Shown here: positions 1 to 11,407 of the stretch, piece after piece | How the letters are laid out: every line of letters begins with the position of its first letter | Position numbering within the stretch: the first letter of the stretch is position 1 | DNA from: Agrocybe praecox | Taxonomy: Eukaryota > Basidiomycota > Agaricomycetes > Agaricales > Agrocybaceae | Assembly: GCA_964017145.1 (NCBI GenBank) | Contig: OZ024843.1 | Location: 301,001-365,000, forward strand | Direction of reading: 5' to 3' | Length of the DNA: 64,000 nucleotides | Notes under the pieces: model-generated | Databases searched by the model: none | What the model saw: only the letters and a program-made list of their open reading frames with translations | What the model was told of the DNA's origin: nothing | Position numbers and translations under genes: made by a program

Positions 1-799
1 GTCGTGCGGTCCAGGGAATGGGCTGGAGTGATGGCGTTGACATGCCTTAGGTGTGTCTTTTTTGCTACATTGACAAGAGCTTCTTCCGCAAACACTCCCC
101 GCGTCCAGTCACACCACCACTTACCCCCTTCGTCACCCATTCTTGCTTCGTTTCATTCTCCTTCCCGCCGCTATACCTTCCTTCTGTCCTTGAGCGATTT
201 TGTATTTCAATGAAATTCTCAGGGGAGCGGCCGGTTTTTCAGACGTGGTCGAACTAGAACTGGAAAGGGGACAGGCGATAAATGGGCAAAGCAAAAAGAG
301 TAAAGTACGGACATCCAGCATGAACGGTTCGAACTCTCCGGGATTTCCGGGCATGTCCCACGTAACACGTCAATTTGGTTCAAATTCGACTTCCCCTCAT
401 ACGCTCTTGCTCCCTTCCTTTTGTTTGTCCTCTTACGTCGTCTTCTCTAAACCATCGTATAGGATCAGCCTCCTTTACTCATTCATGGCACATGCACGCC
501 CAATTGACAGGAAAGTTGTATCGCATCGCAGTACGTTCTCCGTAAGATATATCGCATCACCTTCTTTCTAAATACCATAGAAGGGGATGCGTATATATGT
601 ACAAAGCAGAGCGGATAATCTTGTGGCGATCTGGAGTGTGTTTCATGTGCCGGTGTCGACATCTTGTTGCGTGAACGTTGTTGGGTTGGTTGGTGGGGCT
701 TAAGCCTCAGGTCAGTTCGAACTTGTCTAACTCGCCTGGTATATCGACCACGATCGTCCGACAATTTCTTATCGATCTTATCACTTATCTCGCTTAACA
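1..799. repeat. partial copy of the array spacer block
   Basis: No gene is supported here. Bases 1-330 align by eye with about 19563-19880: the same order of a 'gcggtc-agggaatg' start, a 'ccccgcgtccagtcacac' stretch and a Cys-poor T-rich tail. Bases about 340-560 carry the 'cacgtaacacgtcaatttgg' and 'ttgacaggaaagttgtatcgcatcgcagtacg' modules that recur in every spacer between the tandem membrane-protein genes. This is therefore the truncated right part of a spacer block continuing off the left edge. Short open frames in it are not conserved between copies. Confidence 0.6.
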
Positions 800-804
800 G
801 AAAT

Positions 805-2763
805 ATCAGGAAAACTGCACTGTGTTATGCTCATGATTTTCGGTGACGTCTTGTGATTTTCGCGTATTTGACCCATTTTGGCCATCTTTAAGGGTATTTG
901 TCCTTTGATGCACGTATAAGGACATACCCGTTCGTCTTTCCTAGTCTTTGGTCTTATAAAAAGGTAATACAAGTTTCATCTAAGTCTTCTGTAGTCTAAT
1001 ATCTTTTCCCCAAAGCTTTTGTCTTTATTTTTTGGTCTTTGTATCAGGGCCGCCTTTTTACCATGCCACTTGTGATATAGTTTTGTACATACAAGGATAT
1101 TAAGTAGAATGGAATGTACTGCATTCAACTATAGGTTATGCCACATCATCGACTCAATTTCTGCCTATGCCGACACGCTTATCAGCTTGCTACATCAGGA
1201 AGATAACACACAAATAGAAGCCGTAGATATGCTAGAATGCACTAGAAATCCTAATACGCATATATCCACCTGTGATTTACGCACCATTAATCTGTAGCTA
1301 TTTAGCAGACCATATTATTTCCAGCGCCTTTATATATCTGAGACTTCTGCAAATATAGAAATTGTACGTTATTTTTTGTCGTGACCCGGGGTTGAACTTG
1401 GGTGCGTTTGCGTAGACAAATGTAAAGGTGTATGCGTCGAAATCAAGTCGAAATTAACAAGTCATTTCAAACTCCGCTTCCGTGACAGGTCACATTAATC
1501 ACAGACGGCAATTTTCGAATGTTCTCTGTTCCTTACTTTCATCGTCTATCCCTTGTGTACTGCCTGCCTACGATGTGACGTGGACTGAGAGTTCGGCTGA
1601 AGGCAAGGAACTCGGTACGGCGCCACATCGTTTAGTGAGTAACGTGTTTCTGGTTTGTGACGTTATTAACAGGGCGTCAAAGGGATTATTCCTTGGCCGT
1701 TTAATCATGAAACCCTCGCTGCGCATCTTTCTATTGTCCACAAATTGAATACGGATGTTATTGAAGTATCGAAACATCCTCTAGGTGTACTCATGATGAG
1801 TATCCTGGCTGTGAGTTGTTATCTTCTATTTTGCCGATAGTATCAAATGGGGGACTTATCTTCATAAAGGTTCACCGAGCGTTGCTTTTCTCTGTGGAGA
1901 AAAATGGGCGAGTTCCCGCAGGAGAACTGGGGTGAAATCATAGCCACCGCTAGCCTAAATGGGAATGATCGGGTCGATAAAGAAACCATACGCAGGCGGC
2001 AGTACGCTTTTCAAGAAGAAAATCAATAAAATTTCAGACCGTTATTGGGAAGCCGTGATGAAGACAGCCAAGTCTTTCATGACCAAGGCGAAGAAAGGCC
2101 TACCGGTTCCTGAACGCGCAAAAGACAACGAGAAGTATGATTGCTCGAATGACGACGCATATGACGAGGCATTATTCGACCCAATGTTCGACGAAGGACC
2201 AGTTCCGAGTAGCGAGGCGCCGTCGGGAACCAGTGCTGGAAGTGACGATGTGGGTCCGACTAGAAGGACGGAGGAGGGAACATCGACAGAGCCTGACATT
2301 GATAGAATGAATGACTAGATTGGTAGTACCTATTCGATATACGTCGGATGCCCAATATGAATGATTTTAGCAATTTTATGTCATTTTTTCGGTCTCGCTG
2401 GCAGTCTAAACACGTATTTATATTAGAGTTTGAATGGTATTACACGTCTTTGGAAAGAAAGTGGGCCTGGTCAAAATAAGACACTGCACCTGTGTCTAAG
2501 AACTCCCGGTATTTCCTAAGTCAATGCAGGAGAACTTATACAATCAACCTGGTATTATACGAGAATTACCCAGTATGATACGATAACTCAATGTCATAAA
2601 TCAGATGAAAAGTTCTCTAAATAATTCCTTTTCGACTGAAATAAGACATGCCGCATGAATTGTCAAATACCGCACGTCTTTTGGCCTTAGTGGTATTTTT
2701 CGGTCTATACGTCTTGCGAAATACCAAAAAAGACATGATTTAATACCGCGCAGTTTTCCTGAT
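805..2763. mobile_element. TIR DNA element, 1.96 kb, 5-bp target duplication
   Basis: The ends are exact inverted repeats: ATCAGGAAAACTGC at 805-818 and its complement GCAGTTTTCCTGAT at 2750-2763. Both are flanked by the direct repeat GAAAT (800-804 and 2764-2768), as expected for a target-site duplication. Subterminal sequence on both sides is rich in 'acgtctt' and 'ggtattt' words (for example 2430-2455, 2672-2745 and 847-870). The interior has one short frame (1959-2318) and otherwise nothing recognisable, so it looks non-autonomous or decayed. The superfamily is not assigned: a 5-bp duplication is unusual for hAT, CACTA or mariner elements. Confidence 0.6.
1903..2318 (+). pseudogene. frameshifted remnant of an unrecognised protein inside the TIR element
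   Basis: Two overlapping frames look like halves of one former reading frame. The first, from ATG 1903 to a stop near 2031, contains the phrase DRVDKETIRRRQYAFQ. The second (open from 1959 to the stop at 2318) continues with KINKISDRYWEAVM and a long acidic, Ser/Thr-rich tail ending DIDRMND. The junction falls near 2000-2030 and needs a one-base shift. The basic helix-like middle followed by an acidic disordered tail is coherent, but I recognise no family. It could instead be a short gene starting at 1959 (119 aa). Its position inside an element with clear TIRs suggests a decayed element-encoded protein. Confidence 0.35.
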
Positions 2764-2886
2764 GAAATAGCGACGAAATTGCACTGCCATTATATTCCGG
2801 CACAAGTCGGACACTCCGGCAACAAGGTCAGCGGATTACAGAAGTGAGCAGCTCACATGTTACTTTTAGATAGGTTTAAAACATAC

Positions 2887-3137
2887 CCTGTTCACGTGTG
2901 AATTGATGATATCATCAAGATCAACGTCCAATGATTCCGGTGAAGTTCCCTCCCTTGACTCTTTCTTCCCTACTTCCATCATCCCCTCCGAATCTGACCA
3001 CACCTCGACGCCAGTTCTCTGCAAGCACCCTAAAATCTTAGAACAGATAAAATTCTAAACGAACCTCTGTTCTCCAGACAAAATGCATAAAGGTCCGTCG
3101 TCAATACCCTTGTATATTTCTCGAAATCCTGTGCCAT
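2887..3137 (-). pseudogene. short two-exon coding remnant with acidic motif
   Basis: On the minus strand an ATG at 3137 opens MAQDFEKYTRVLTTDLYAF. After a gap with an acceptor (tgcag, exon from 3018), a 44-codon open stretch (3018-2887) reads RTGVEVWSDSEG and ends ...DLDDIINSHVNR directly before a good donor GTATGT. The composition is protein-like, and the VWSDSEG and DLDDII pieces look like a disordered acidic linker. No continuation into a longer gene is visible on either side, and the donor of the first piece is not convincing. It is best read as a fragment of a decayed gene; the family is not recognised. Confidence 0.25.
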
Positions 3138-3279
3138 CGATTATTCATTGTTTCAGCGATAACGTTACCTGAATTGTAAATCCAGCCCCTTTGTACAAAA
3201 TTCTGGTTCTTCCACATTTTCTACCATTTTCTATATCAGAGCCATATCTCGACTTCCCGGCGACATTACCAGTTCTCCC

Positions 3280-6200
3280 CTTCATTGTTGGCAAGGGGAC
3301 ATACGAGGATTGACCGTTAAGAAGTTGACCTATGCTTGATATATCCACACAGTTTGAGCAGCTCCCAATGACATCGCTCTTATCGGAGGTAGCAGAGAGC
3401 TCGTAAGGCTGGAACAAGTTAGAAGGGACAACCGCGAGTCGGGAGAAAAGCTACGCGCCCCGGGCCGAAATCCCCAATATGCGCCGCCGCGCGTGTTACA
3501 CGTCACACCTTCGTCACACGTCAATTTGGTTCTAATTCCTCCTCGTTCGTTCTTCCGTTCGTTCGTGCTTTTATATCACATCTTCCTTCGCTGATCTAAA
3601 ACGAGTTGTTTGCAGATATCGAGTCGCATTCACATTCTGCTCATATATGCACTTGATACAAATGCGATCCACATCGATATGTGACGCATGTACATACCCA
3701 AGTCCCGACAGGACAACCACATCACATAGCAGTACGCTATGTATGCTCTTGCGTCGGTTTTTCATGTGTATGATGTGGAGATAGCCGATGTCGACGTAGA
3801 CCTCCCGTCGGGTGAAGGGCTTAGGCTGTGTTCGTTTGATGGAGCTTGGAGAATCGTATTAGGTCAGTTCCGTTTTGCTCGAAACTTCCAAGCTTGAACT
3901 TTGTCTAACGAACATTGCATCCTATTGGCCCACGATATGATATTAAAAACATCCATCGCACTCTCGTATCACCCCTATGCATAATGGATCTTCGGCTTCG
4001 GCCTCTTTGACCTGATCGCAGCTCAAACGCTCGGTGTCCTATCGATATGTCAACGCCCTGGTGTGGTAGGTGTAGGGGGAGTGAGGTGGGAGACTTGTGA
4101 TAAGCGATTGAAAGGTCTACCTAGGGATGCGGTTAAATCGATGGTGTTGACATCCAGCGTGCGTCTTTTCTCATTTGACATGATAGGCCTGCTTTCTTTC
4201 ACCCCACCTCTCTTTATTGAATAAACACTTGTTTCCCTTTACGATAACCCGCCTTTCATCTCAACTCTGTTAATAACTCCAATATCTGCTGTCTCCCGCA
4301 CCCAGATTCGCCTCGCCCACACCAGCACACACCCTTGCCCTTTCATCTTCCTTTCATTCTCCCTCCCGCTATGCGCAGTCGTGTTGTTCAATCGCGTCAT
4401 AGGGCTACTGGGCAGTCCATATAGTCGTACTGTCGGAATTTGGAAGGGACAAGAGGGAGGGTACGCGGCTTCCACGTTGCCTCCTCTATCCATCGAACAT
4501 GCCACCACCATACGAATACGCATAGACACGCCCGACAGGTCAACCGCATCACATCGCAGTACGCTAAGCATATATAGAACACGCCCTTCTTTTTAATTCC
4601 ATGCCAAAGAAGGAGATGCGTACCTACAAGCAGAACGGATGCTGATGCGGAGGTCTGGAGCGTGTCTCGTGTGTGGGACTAGCTGGTCTTTCAGGGTCAG
4701 TCGACTATCTGCGGCTTGGACGTCTAGATGTCAGACCCTGGTCCAACGCATGGAGTCGGAGGTTTTCTTCTCGATACTCGCTCTTTCCTCCCCAACGTCG
4801 CTCAGGCCCTCTATCAAATGCTGCCCGGGTATCAAGATGTCAAACACTTGCACCCTTACGAACCTTTGGGGAACCCTCGCTGTTTCTGCGTATGCGTGCC
4901 GGGCGAAACGTTCACGGATGCCGCTCCTCTTTTCCTTTCGTTCTCTCCCCCTCGTTTCCACTCCAATTCTCCCTTCTTCCCTCCGCTCGTCTGACGCGAC
5001 GTCTCTACTCTACTCTTCTCTTTCTCGAGCCTTTGTACTTCCCAGTCCTCTTTTTTTTCTATGCACGTCCTTCCAACCCCCTCCTTCCCTTTTTCTACCT
5101 GTCTGCCCCCTGTGCTTCCTTCACTCCGATCAACTCCTCGTTCCTCCCCTCTTGAAGCTTGATAAGCTTGATCACCTCTCGCTCTCCATTTTATTGGACA
5201 TTACCGCTCTCCGCTCTCCGCAAACGCAGAACCCAAACTCAAACGTGGAGAGCTACTGCCACAAAGTTGTTGTATTTCCTCGCCCGCTTTTGGCTTTGTC
5301 GGGATTCGGGACCCGCGTAGCTTGGAACTGTTCCGTGTTTCTGTCTAATGCGCTCTATCAATTCTTCCCATCCTCCTTTTTTTTTCGCTTACAACATGTT
5401 TAAGAGCCAGCCCTTCCTACATCGCCGAGTCCCTCTCATTGCTCAGCACTCAGCACTGTTTGGGTTGATCCTCTTCTGTCAGCCTCTTACACCTCCCCAA
5501 ATCTCATTTCTCCTTTCATCGCCTTCCTTCCTGCCTTTTTCTCCTCCCCTTTCTAGATCCGCTCTGATTCTCCATTCCTTCATTCCTTTCCCGCTGCGTA
5601 CTCCAACGCTTCCCCCGGCTCCGGCTCTGCTCTCGCCCGTGCCATCTCCGCTCCCTCCATCCCTCATCATGTGAACATTTCATTCCTACCCCACGCTCCT
5701 CGCCCCACCTCTTCTCTGATCCTCAATCTTCTCGCGCGCTCATGTCGTCTTCCCTCCTCTTCCCATGCAAATCTCTTTCAAACAAAAAACAAAAAACATA
5801 AACCATTCTATCTTCATCTTGCTCATTTTTCTACTCGATCTTTCCCTCGCTATCCACTCTTCACGTCGCACGTACAGGACATTATATAACGTACAGTGGA
5901 AAGGAAAATCCGATATGCGGTCGGTGATCCTTCGATGGCATCTTGCGGGGTGAAGATGATGAATTGGGATCTCGGATTTCGGACATCGTTCATCATGCCT
6001 TGCGCAGCCGATTCGGTCTCCTCAAACACCATGGATAGTTGTTCCAAACTTTTAAGCGTGTTTGTCTTGTATGTTTTTCTCTTTCCACCTCTCCGTGTAG
6101 TCTAACTATAAATGACCTGAATTCCCTAATAGGTCATGCCGATCCCCCTTCCCTCCTTCCCTATAAACTACGCTATATCATCTGTCTCACCCGTCCCATT

Positions 6201-7329
6201 CACTCGCTCGTGTTAACATCCCTTCATCCCTCTCCTAGCAACCAAACACGATAGTCGGACTAGCTCAACAATGGCGATCGATAATCCACAAGGTGAATCA
6301 TTGAAGATTGGAATTCGACTTTCCGTCGTCTCGATTTAGGTACTGAATCTCCATGCCTAAGAATACTGTCGTGATGCGTGACTTAAACTTCTTTTTCTCT
6401 CTAGCTCTAGCTATTCATACTCACACAGGAGCTCCGAGTCCTTCATCCTGTGTGTCTGGGTTGAAGTTTTGTTACTTCGTTCTTTCATGTTTAGTATGGT
6501 TATGACTATAATATAACTTCGCTAGTATGAGATGTTCCGATCCTTGTAACCCGAGCAGGAAGACTTGATGAATACAGATGGGGTTTAGTGAATTAGTGGA
6601 TTAGTGTTCTCTCTCTCTTTTTGTTTAGGCTATACGACGCTCGTCTCAACCTTTGAGCGTATTACCTTTTGTTCTTGCTCTCTCTTTCGACCTCTCTTAT
6701 CCATCCCTCTCCACATCTCACCTCCACATCGTTCTTTCCATCCTCTATTCCTCCATTCCCGTCATGTTCGGCTCGATAAACAGGGATGGGCTTTGGCTAT
6801 TTCTGTCTCTCTTTCTGGTTCCTTACTCAGGGCTGATCTAATAGAGCTAGTGATAGCTGGAGCTTCTCTTCCGAGTTGATTTCAGCGGAGATGTGCTAAA
6901 ATACCATTCTCACCTCCATCTTCCAGCAATATACTTCGAAAAAGAATGGTAATTTGCACCATCCTCCGCATTCCTGAAATAGGAACCGACGAGTGTGAAA
7001 TTCCTCATGTGGGAGTAGCAAGTCGGATGGACCTAAAAGCTGGAACAAAACATACGTTGTGAACCGGATTCACTACCAACAGGTGCAGAAGCTGACGAAC
7101 ACCAGCCGAACATTGAATGATACCATTCGAGAGCGAGAGAGGGGTTGAAATATAAGGCAAAGTGATCATCGTTGATATAAGAAAACTGCTGCCAGCCGGA
7201 ATCGGAATTTGAACGGAATCACTCCGAGCGGTGCGCGGGCTCGGATATAAATTCACAAACGATGATATATTCTGTGTAACGTAGAAATAAGCGTCGAATT
7301 CACTAAACGGACGCGCGTAATAGTCCAAT
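3280..7329. repeat. spacer block 1 of the tandem array, non-coding, pyrimidine-rich
   Basis: This roughly 4 kb stretch has no convincing gene. It carries, in order, modules seen again in the other spacers: 'ggaggtagcagagagctcg' (about 3387), 'cgtgttacacgtcacac' (3492), 'tctaacgaacattgcatcc' (3904), the 'gtggtaggtgtaggg' module (4060-4170), the TATA-like module with 'aagcatatatagaacacgcc' (4490-4670), a long C/T-rich run (4900-5780), 'gatcgataatccaca' (6272), 'agcggagatgtgct' (6885) and the 3' flank of gene A (6960-7330). Open frames here follow the C/T bias and are not conserved between blocks. Confidence 0.7.
4490..4670 (+). promoter_or_regulatory. conserved TATA-bearing spacer module, copy 1
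   Basis: The module contains 'gacacgcccgacaggtcaac', then 'gcagtacgctaagcatatat' with a TATA-like core at about 4570-4577, then 'gaaggagatgcgtacctac' and 'ggaggtctggagcg'. The same ordered module occurs at about 21050-21215, 28020-28205 and 36056-36235 with very few changes, more conserved than neighbouring spacer. A promoter role (for a non-coding transcript) is inference only; conservation may simply reflect recent duplication. Confidence 0.3.
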
Positions 7330-8776
7330 TTACACAGGAAGATTGGTGATATCATGAGAGGCGAGTGACTCGGCTCTCAATGAGTTTGGACGAGTTCGTC
7401 CTAGGGTGCTATAAATCGGTGGTAGGCTGATAATATCGTCGTTGTCATCGAGCCAATCACGTTGAGACTCTGCTACCTGTCCCCCATCTTCATGAAACCT
7501 ATATCGTGTTCGACGAGCCTGATCGGGTGGCAGGATATCTTCCGTACGTATTTCTTCAGCTTCGCGTACGTCTCCAAAGGATCCTAGTTGCGTGATCTGT
7601 AAACCAAACGCTTGTCGATATTTTTTTGTTTTCTCCATTGTCGTATATTGCGCCAACGGAAACCGTCGGATTTGGAGAGAATCTGGTGCGCTGAATGGTC
7701 GGACGATTGAATCTCTATGGTTGACTGTTTGACCTCGTTTCCGTGACGCCCGTTTCCATATCCAGAATCCTATAAATAGCATGAATAATCCACTGACCAC
7801 GGCACCAGCGATAGCAACTTTGTTTATTCGATGAACGCTTTGTGCAGAGGGCGAGGTCGCGGGATGGTCGATACTTGGGACAGCATCCAGAGTGAATGAT
7901 TTTGTGGTATTTTGTATTATGACCTGGTCTAAAACGAACCTCCCGACGTTTAATACATCCGAGGCAACGATAAGACGGAATGTATGTGACCCGAGAGAGA
8001 GAGAAGGTGTCTGAATAAAAAGCCAGGGCTGCAATCCGCCATCCCAAGTAGAATCCTTAGTTGGGTTGCCAATTGAGAAATTCAGAGGGGGTCCCTCATC
8101 GATAAGATATGAAAATGATGTTGTATCCATTGGTGAGTCGAACAATAATGATAAGTATAGTGCAATAGAATTGCCTATATATTAAATAATGTAAGCCTTA
8201 CACTTCGGATACAAATAACATAAAGGTTTTACCGTCAAAGTTGATAATATATTCACCAACTGCTTCCAGCCTTGTGTTGGTACCATATGATATATCAACG
8301 CCTGACTCAGGAAGTGTGGAAGTCGTATACCACAAGCCATCAAATGAAACCCCAATAGCTGGAATTTGGACTGAAAGATTATGCTGTCCCTGGGGAAGTG
8401 TGGTGTTATTGAAGCAAATGAATTCACCAGCTCCTGGTCCTATTACTGCGGTTTGCTGAACACCATCTATCTTGCACAAGGGCGTTGGATCAGATACCCC
8501 AATGAACTGTACCCGAATGTCCGTCCCTAGGCAATGTTAACTATGAGATAGAACGATATGGAGGCACTTGCCATTGAATATATACCAGAAGCTGGGATTG
8601 TCTTGTGTCGTATGTAGTGTCCCATAATACGGGGGAGGCACTGATGATGGCACTGTCGAGACATTCATGCTTGTTGGTATTCCACTGGTGGTAGCCCATG
8701 AGCCTTCATAGATAATAGCCGGATCATAATCGTCCACAAAGACCCTTGAACCTGTGAGCTTTACGGTTGTGGACAT
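7330..8776 (-). CDS. two-domain single-pass membrane protein, array copy A
   Basis: Three exons: 8776-8572, 8526-8233 and 8174-7330, giving 447 aa. Intron 1 uses a GC donor (GCAAGT), the only junction that keeps the frame; intron 2 is GTAAAA...ATAG. The protein begins MSTTVKL with no signal peptide and has two related beta-sandwich-like repeats. Repeat 1 (about 1-120) has VDD..DPAI, FWYIFNG and a C..DGV...C.N..LPQGQHNLSV core. Repeat 2 (about 120-255) has NFDG, a SYLID segment and SLGSHTFRL. A short stalk, a membrane helix at about 287-307 and a cytoplasmic tail with RYRFHEDGG and ISLPPIYS follow. This layout is common in Agaricomycete membrane proteins of unknown ligand. It has the shortest stalk of the six copies. 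Topology (N-terminal domains outside) follows from the basic RKRG after the helix. Confidence 0.85.
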
Positions 8777-8830
8777 ATGTGAGGAGAGAGTGGGAAGAAT
8801 AGTCTAGGATATGCAGGCGTTTAACAGGGT

Positions 8831-8838
8831 CTTTATAG
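8831..8838 (-). promoter_or_regulatory. TATA-like box of array gene A
   Basis: On the minus strand CTATAAAG lies about 55 bases upstream of the ATG at 8776. The same element followed by 'accct' and a similar leader precedes copies B, C and D at nearly the same distance (copy E has the variant CTATGAAG), which supports a shared core promoter. Confidence 0.5.
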
Positions 8839-8849
8839 CTACATTTACA

Positions 8850-9700
8850 TCACACCATATCACGTCTCTTAGGTATGAGTTGTAAGTGTCTCATATCGAT
8901 CATTCACTGCGTGCACAGCAAAATATAATCAATTGCTATATTCGAACTATATTCAAATAATATTCGGACTCCGACTTAAATTGGCAGGTGGATCGCGATA
9001 TTAAATAAACATTTAATTCAAAGTCCGAATATTAATTATATGAGGGTAGTGAATATTTGCTGTGCACATAGTGATTCTGGCCAGAACATCGGTACTCGTC
9101 ACAAGGAGGGAGTATCACTATAGAAAAGTAGCAAATGGTCAGTCGTGTTATTTTTCAAACAAACCCGACCCATCGGTGCATCGGGACGCTGATGAGAATA
9201 CCCCGGATTACCCCAGCTCAAATATACATGAAGCTTCAAAATAATAATAATAAAGAGCAGAATCACATTCGAGCGACGTCCATCAGAATGGTATCGAATA
9301 TCCAGTTCCTCTCCTACGCATTACGTTCTTCTCGGCTCCTTAACGTTGTGCCTAAATGTCTGACCCACCCAGTGTTCCCTTTATCATAATCCTTTACAGC
9401 CTTCCTGTATGTGGTCCCATCGTTTATGGTTTACAAATTACCGGTAACCTAACACCCTCCCGCCTACTTATTACACCTTAGCGACCATATCCTTCCTGAA
9501 ATAAGCCCAGGCGCTAGTTTCAAATTGACGGGAGGCAAGAAATCTCATCCGTACAGATAGAACGAGGTTCTCATGCGTCTCCTCGTTATCACAACAAGAG
9601 ATCTTGGTGGTAGTCTATGACACAACTAATATTTAGTGCGTATTGGCCGCGTATTTTTGCAGTTAATATTCATGGTTTGACGAGAGCTGTTGTACGCGTC
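8850..9700. other. intergenic, upstream region of gene A
   Basis: No gene is seen. The stretch 'cagtcgtgttatttttcaaa' at about 9140 and its surroundings recur upstream of copy E (about 35110), so genes A and E share upstream sequence and may be products of the same duplication. AT-rich inverted words around 'aatattcg' (8950-9050) are present but form no clear element. Confidence 0.4.
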
Positions 9701-10157
9701 TGACTCGCATGGAGATCTTCCCTCCTTCCCAAACACGCCATCATCTTTCTTTTTGTCATCGGGAAACTCCTGAGGTTAAATTATCGAGTAGCTCCCACGG
9801 TTATCAAGAAATTCCCAAGGTCATCCCTATTTTCGGAGGTAGCAGAGGACTCGTAAGGTTGGAACAAGTTGGATGGGACAAGCGGCGATCTGGCAGGTAT
9901 GCGTGCGGTCCGAGCGCATATGATCTGGAACAACAGATGTCGATGGAAAATAGAAGGAGAGGAAGACCCACGAAAAATGAGGTCCGATGACGAGCTGGCA
10001 CAGTCCTGGCTGCGGACACTAAATGATAGACTCATGATCGACATGCTGCATACAAACACAGCAAAATATCGCGCGAAAGCGGTGTCCTCCGTGATAGTGG
10101 AAAATACATGGTGGGATGTCCTCAAGGATAAACAAGCCCTTGACGACGATTGGATCA

Positions 10158-10187
10158 AAAAAAAAAAAAAGAAAAAAAAGAAAAATC
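10158..10187. repeat. A-rich tract
   Basis: About 30 bases of nearly pure A interrupted by two G residues, immediately left of the element end at 10200. It could be a slippage product. Confidence 0.7.
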
Positions 10188-10199
10188 TGATAGCGCCAC

Positions 10200-11407
10200 T
10201 GTATGGAAACCCGGACTGTCAAGCTTCAGAACATGTAGCCAAACATGACCGGCATGATTTGCCGAACATTCTTGGCTCTTGGCACATGGAAACCAAATGA
10301 TGCGCGTCCATATGGACACGCATCAAAGCGCATCAGTGTGCGTGCACTTGCCTTTTTTGGACTTTCAACATCATCCTCAACGTTCCCGCACAACGAGATG
10401 GATATTCTCCTTTTTAAAAGCAAGGAAGCGTATAGTAGAGTATATAGTATGCATATTTGTATGTGTATCAAATATATCACCAAGTGTTTTCTCCAAGTCA
10501 TTACGAGACGCACGGAAATCAGCGCTTGATGGCCGTGGGAAACTGAACTTGGATCAAATCTCGCTCTTTCGGATCGCCAACAGCATAATTCTGCGCCTTT
10601 GGGAACAGTGTTTACTACTCATATTGGAGTTTACGGCTCATTAATAACAAACAACAGTATCCACCCAATTAAAAAATGGAACTCAACCTTCAATTTTCGT
10701 GGTAAAACGGACTTAAAGTAATATTGCTTGCCTGTGCGTACATGTATCTACGGGTTTCTTATTTATATAAGCTATCATGTCATGTTAAACGAAGCCATTT
10801 ATATTCTGCGTGTTTACTGAACTGATCAATTTGATTCAAACTCCGCCCGGCTACTATACCGGATACTATTGGCACATCGTATGAGCTCCTGTTTAAGAGG
10901 TAGGGTAATTGGGCGGTAATAAACAATTTTACCGGCAGTATGGACATATAATACATGACCTAGTACCATTATATTACCAACAATTACTGCCAGATAGTTT
11001 GTGCGCCTTCATGTAAGCCATCTATTCTCTAAGTGCGATTTCCCACAGTGCAAACTCCGACTGATTGAATTGGACGTGCCTCGCAGTGCCGTGTAAAAAA
11101 CCTTTTCTTATCATTAAATTAAATTTAAGAATGAGTGTATATGCATACTATAAACTCTACTATACACCTCAATATTTTTAAAAGTAAAAATCCATCTCGT
11201 TGTGCGGGAACGTTGAGGATGATGTTGAAAGTCCAAAAAGGCAAGTGCACGCATGCTGATGCGCTTTGATGCGCGTCCATATGGACACGCATCATTTGGT
11301 TTCCATGTGCCAAGAGCCAAGAATGTTCGGCAACGCATGCAGGGTCATGCATTCATGTTTGGCTACAAGTTTCGAAGCTTGAAAGTTGACAGTCCGGGTT
11401 TCCATAC
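10200..11407. mobile_element. TIR element of 1.2 kb inserted in spacer block 2
   Basis: The termini begin TGTATGGAAACCCGGACTG and form a perfect 21-base inverted repeat (10200-10220 and 11387-11407). Homology in inverted orientation continues to about 10470 and 11130, including 'cttggcacatggaaaccaaa', 'ggactttcaacatcatcctc' and 'cccgcacaacgagatgg'. Spacer sequence stops at 'gatagcgccac' on the left and resumes 'gccgcgcatgctacacgtc' on the right. Uninterrupted copies at about 3483, 20050 and 35630 show the empty site, and GCCAC/GCCGC flanks would be a 5-bp duplication with one change. No coding capacity is seen, so it is MITE-like. A left-half copy lies at about 18190-18680. Confidence 0.7.

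Noticed and set aside
1378..1420. tRNA-like string 'cccggggttgaacttgggtg'
   Set aside because: No acceptor stem or anticodon arm can be folded around it at the right spacing on either strand.
4639..5674. Long plus-strand open frames rich in Ser, Pro, Leu and Phe, for example 4639-5403
   Set aside because: They follow the C/T bias of the spacer; the homologous positions in the other blocks have different frames and stops.
8560..8571. GT donor two codons inside the array gene intron 1 (AATGGCAA|GTGCC)
   Set aside because: Using it shifts exon 2 into a frame with an early stop in copy A; the GC donor keeps the frame in all six copies.
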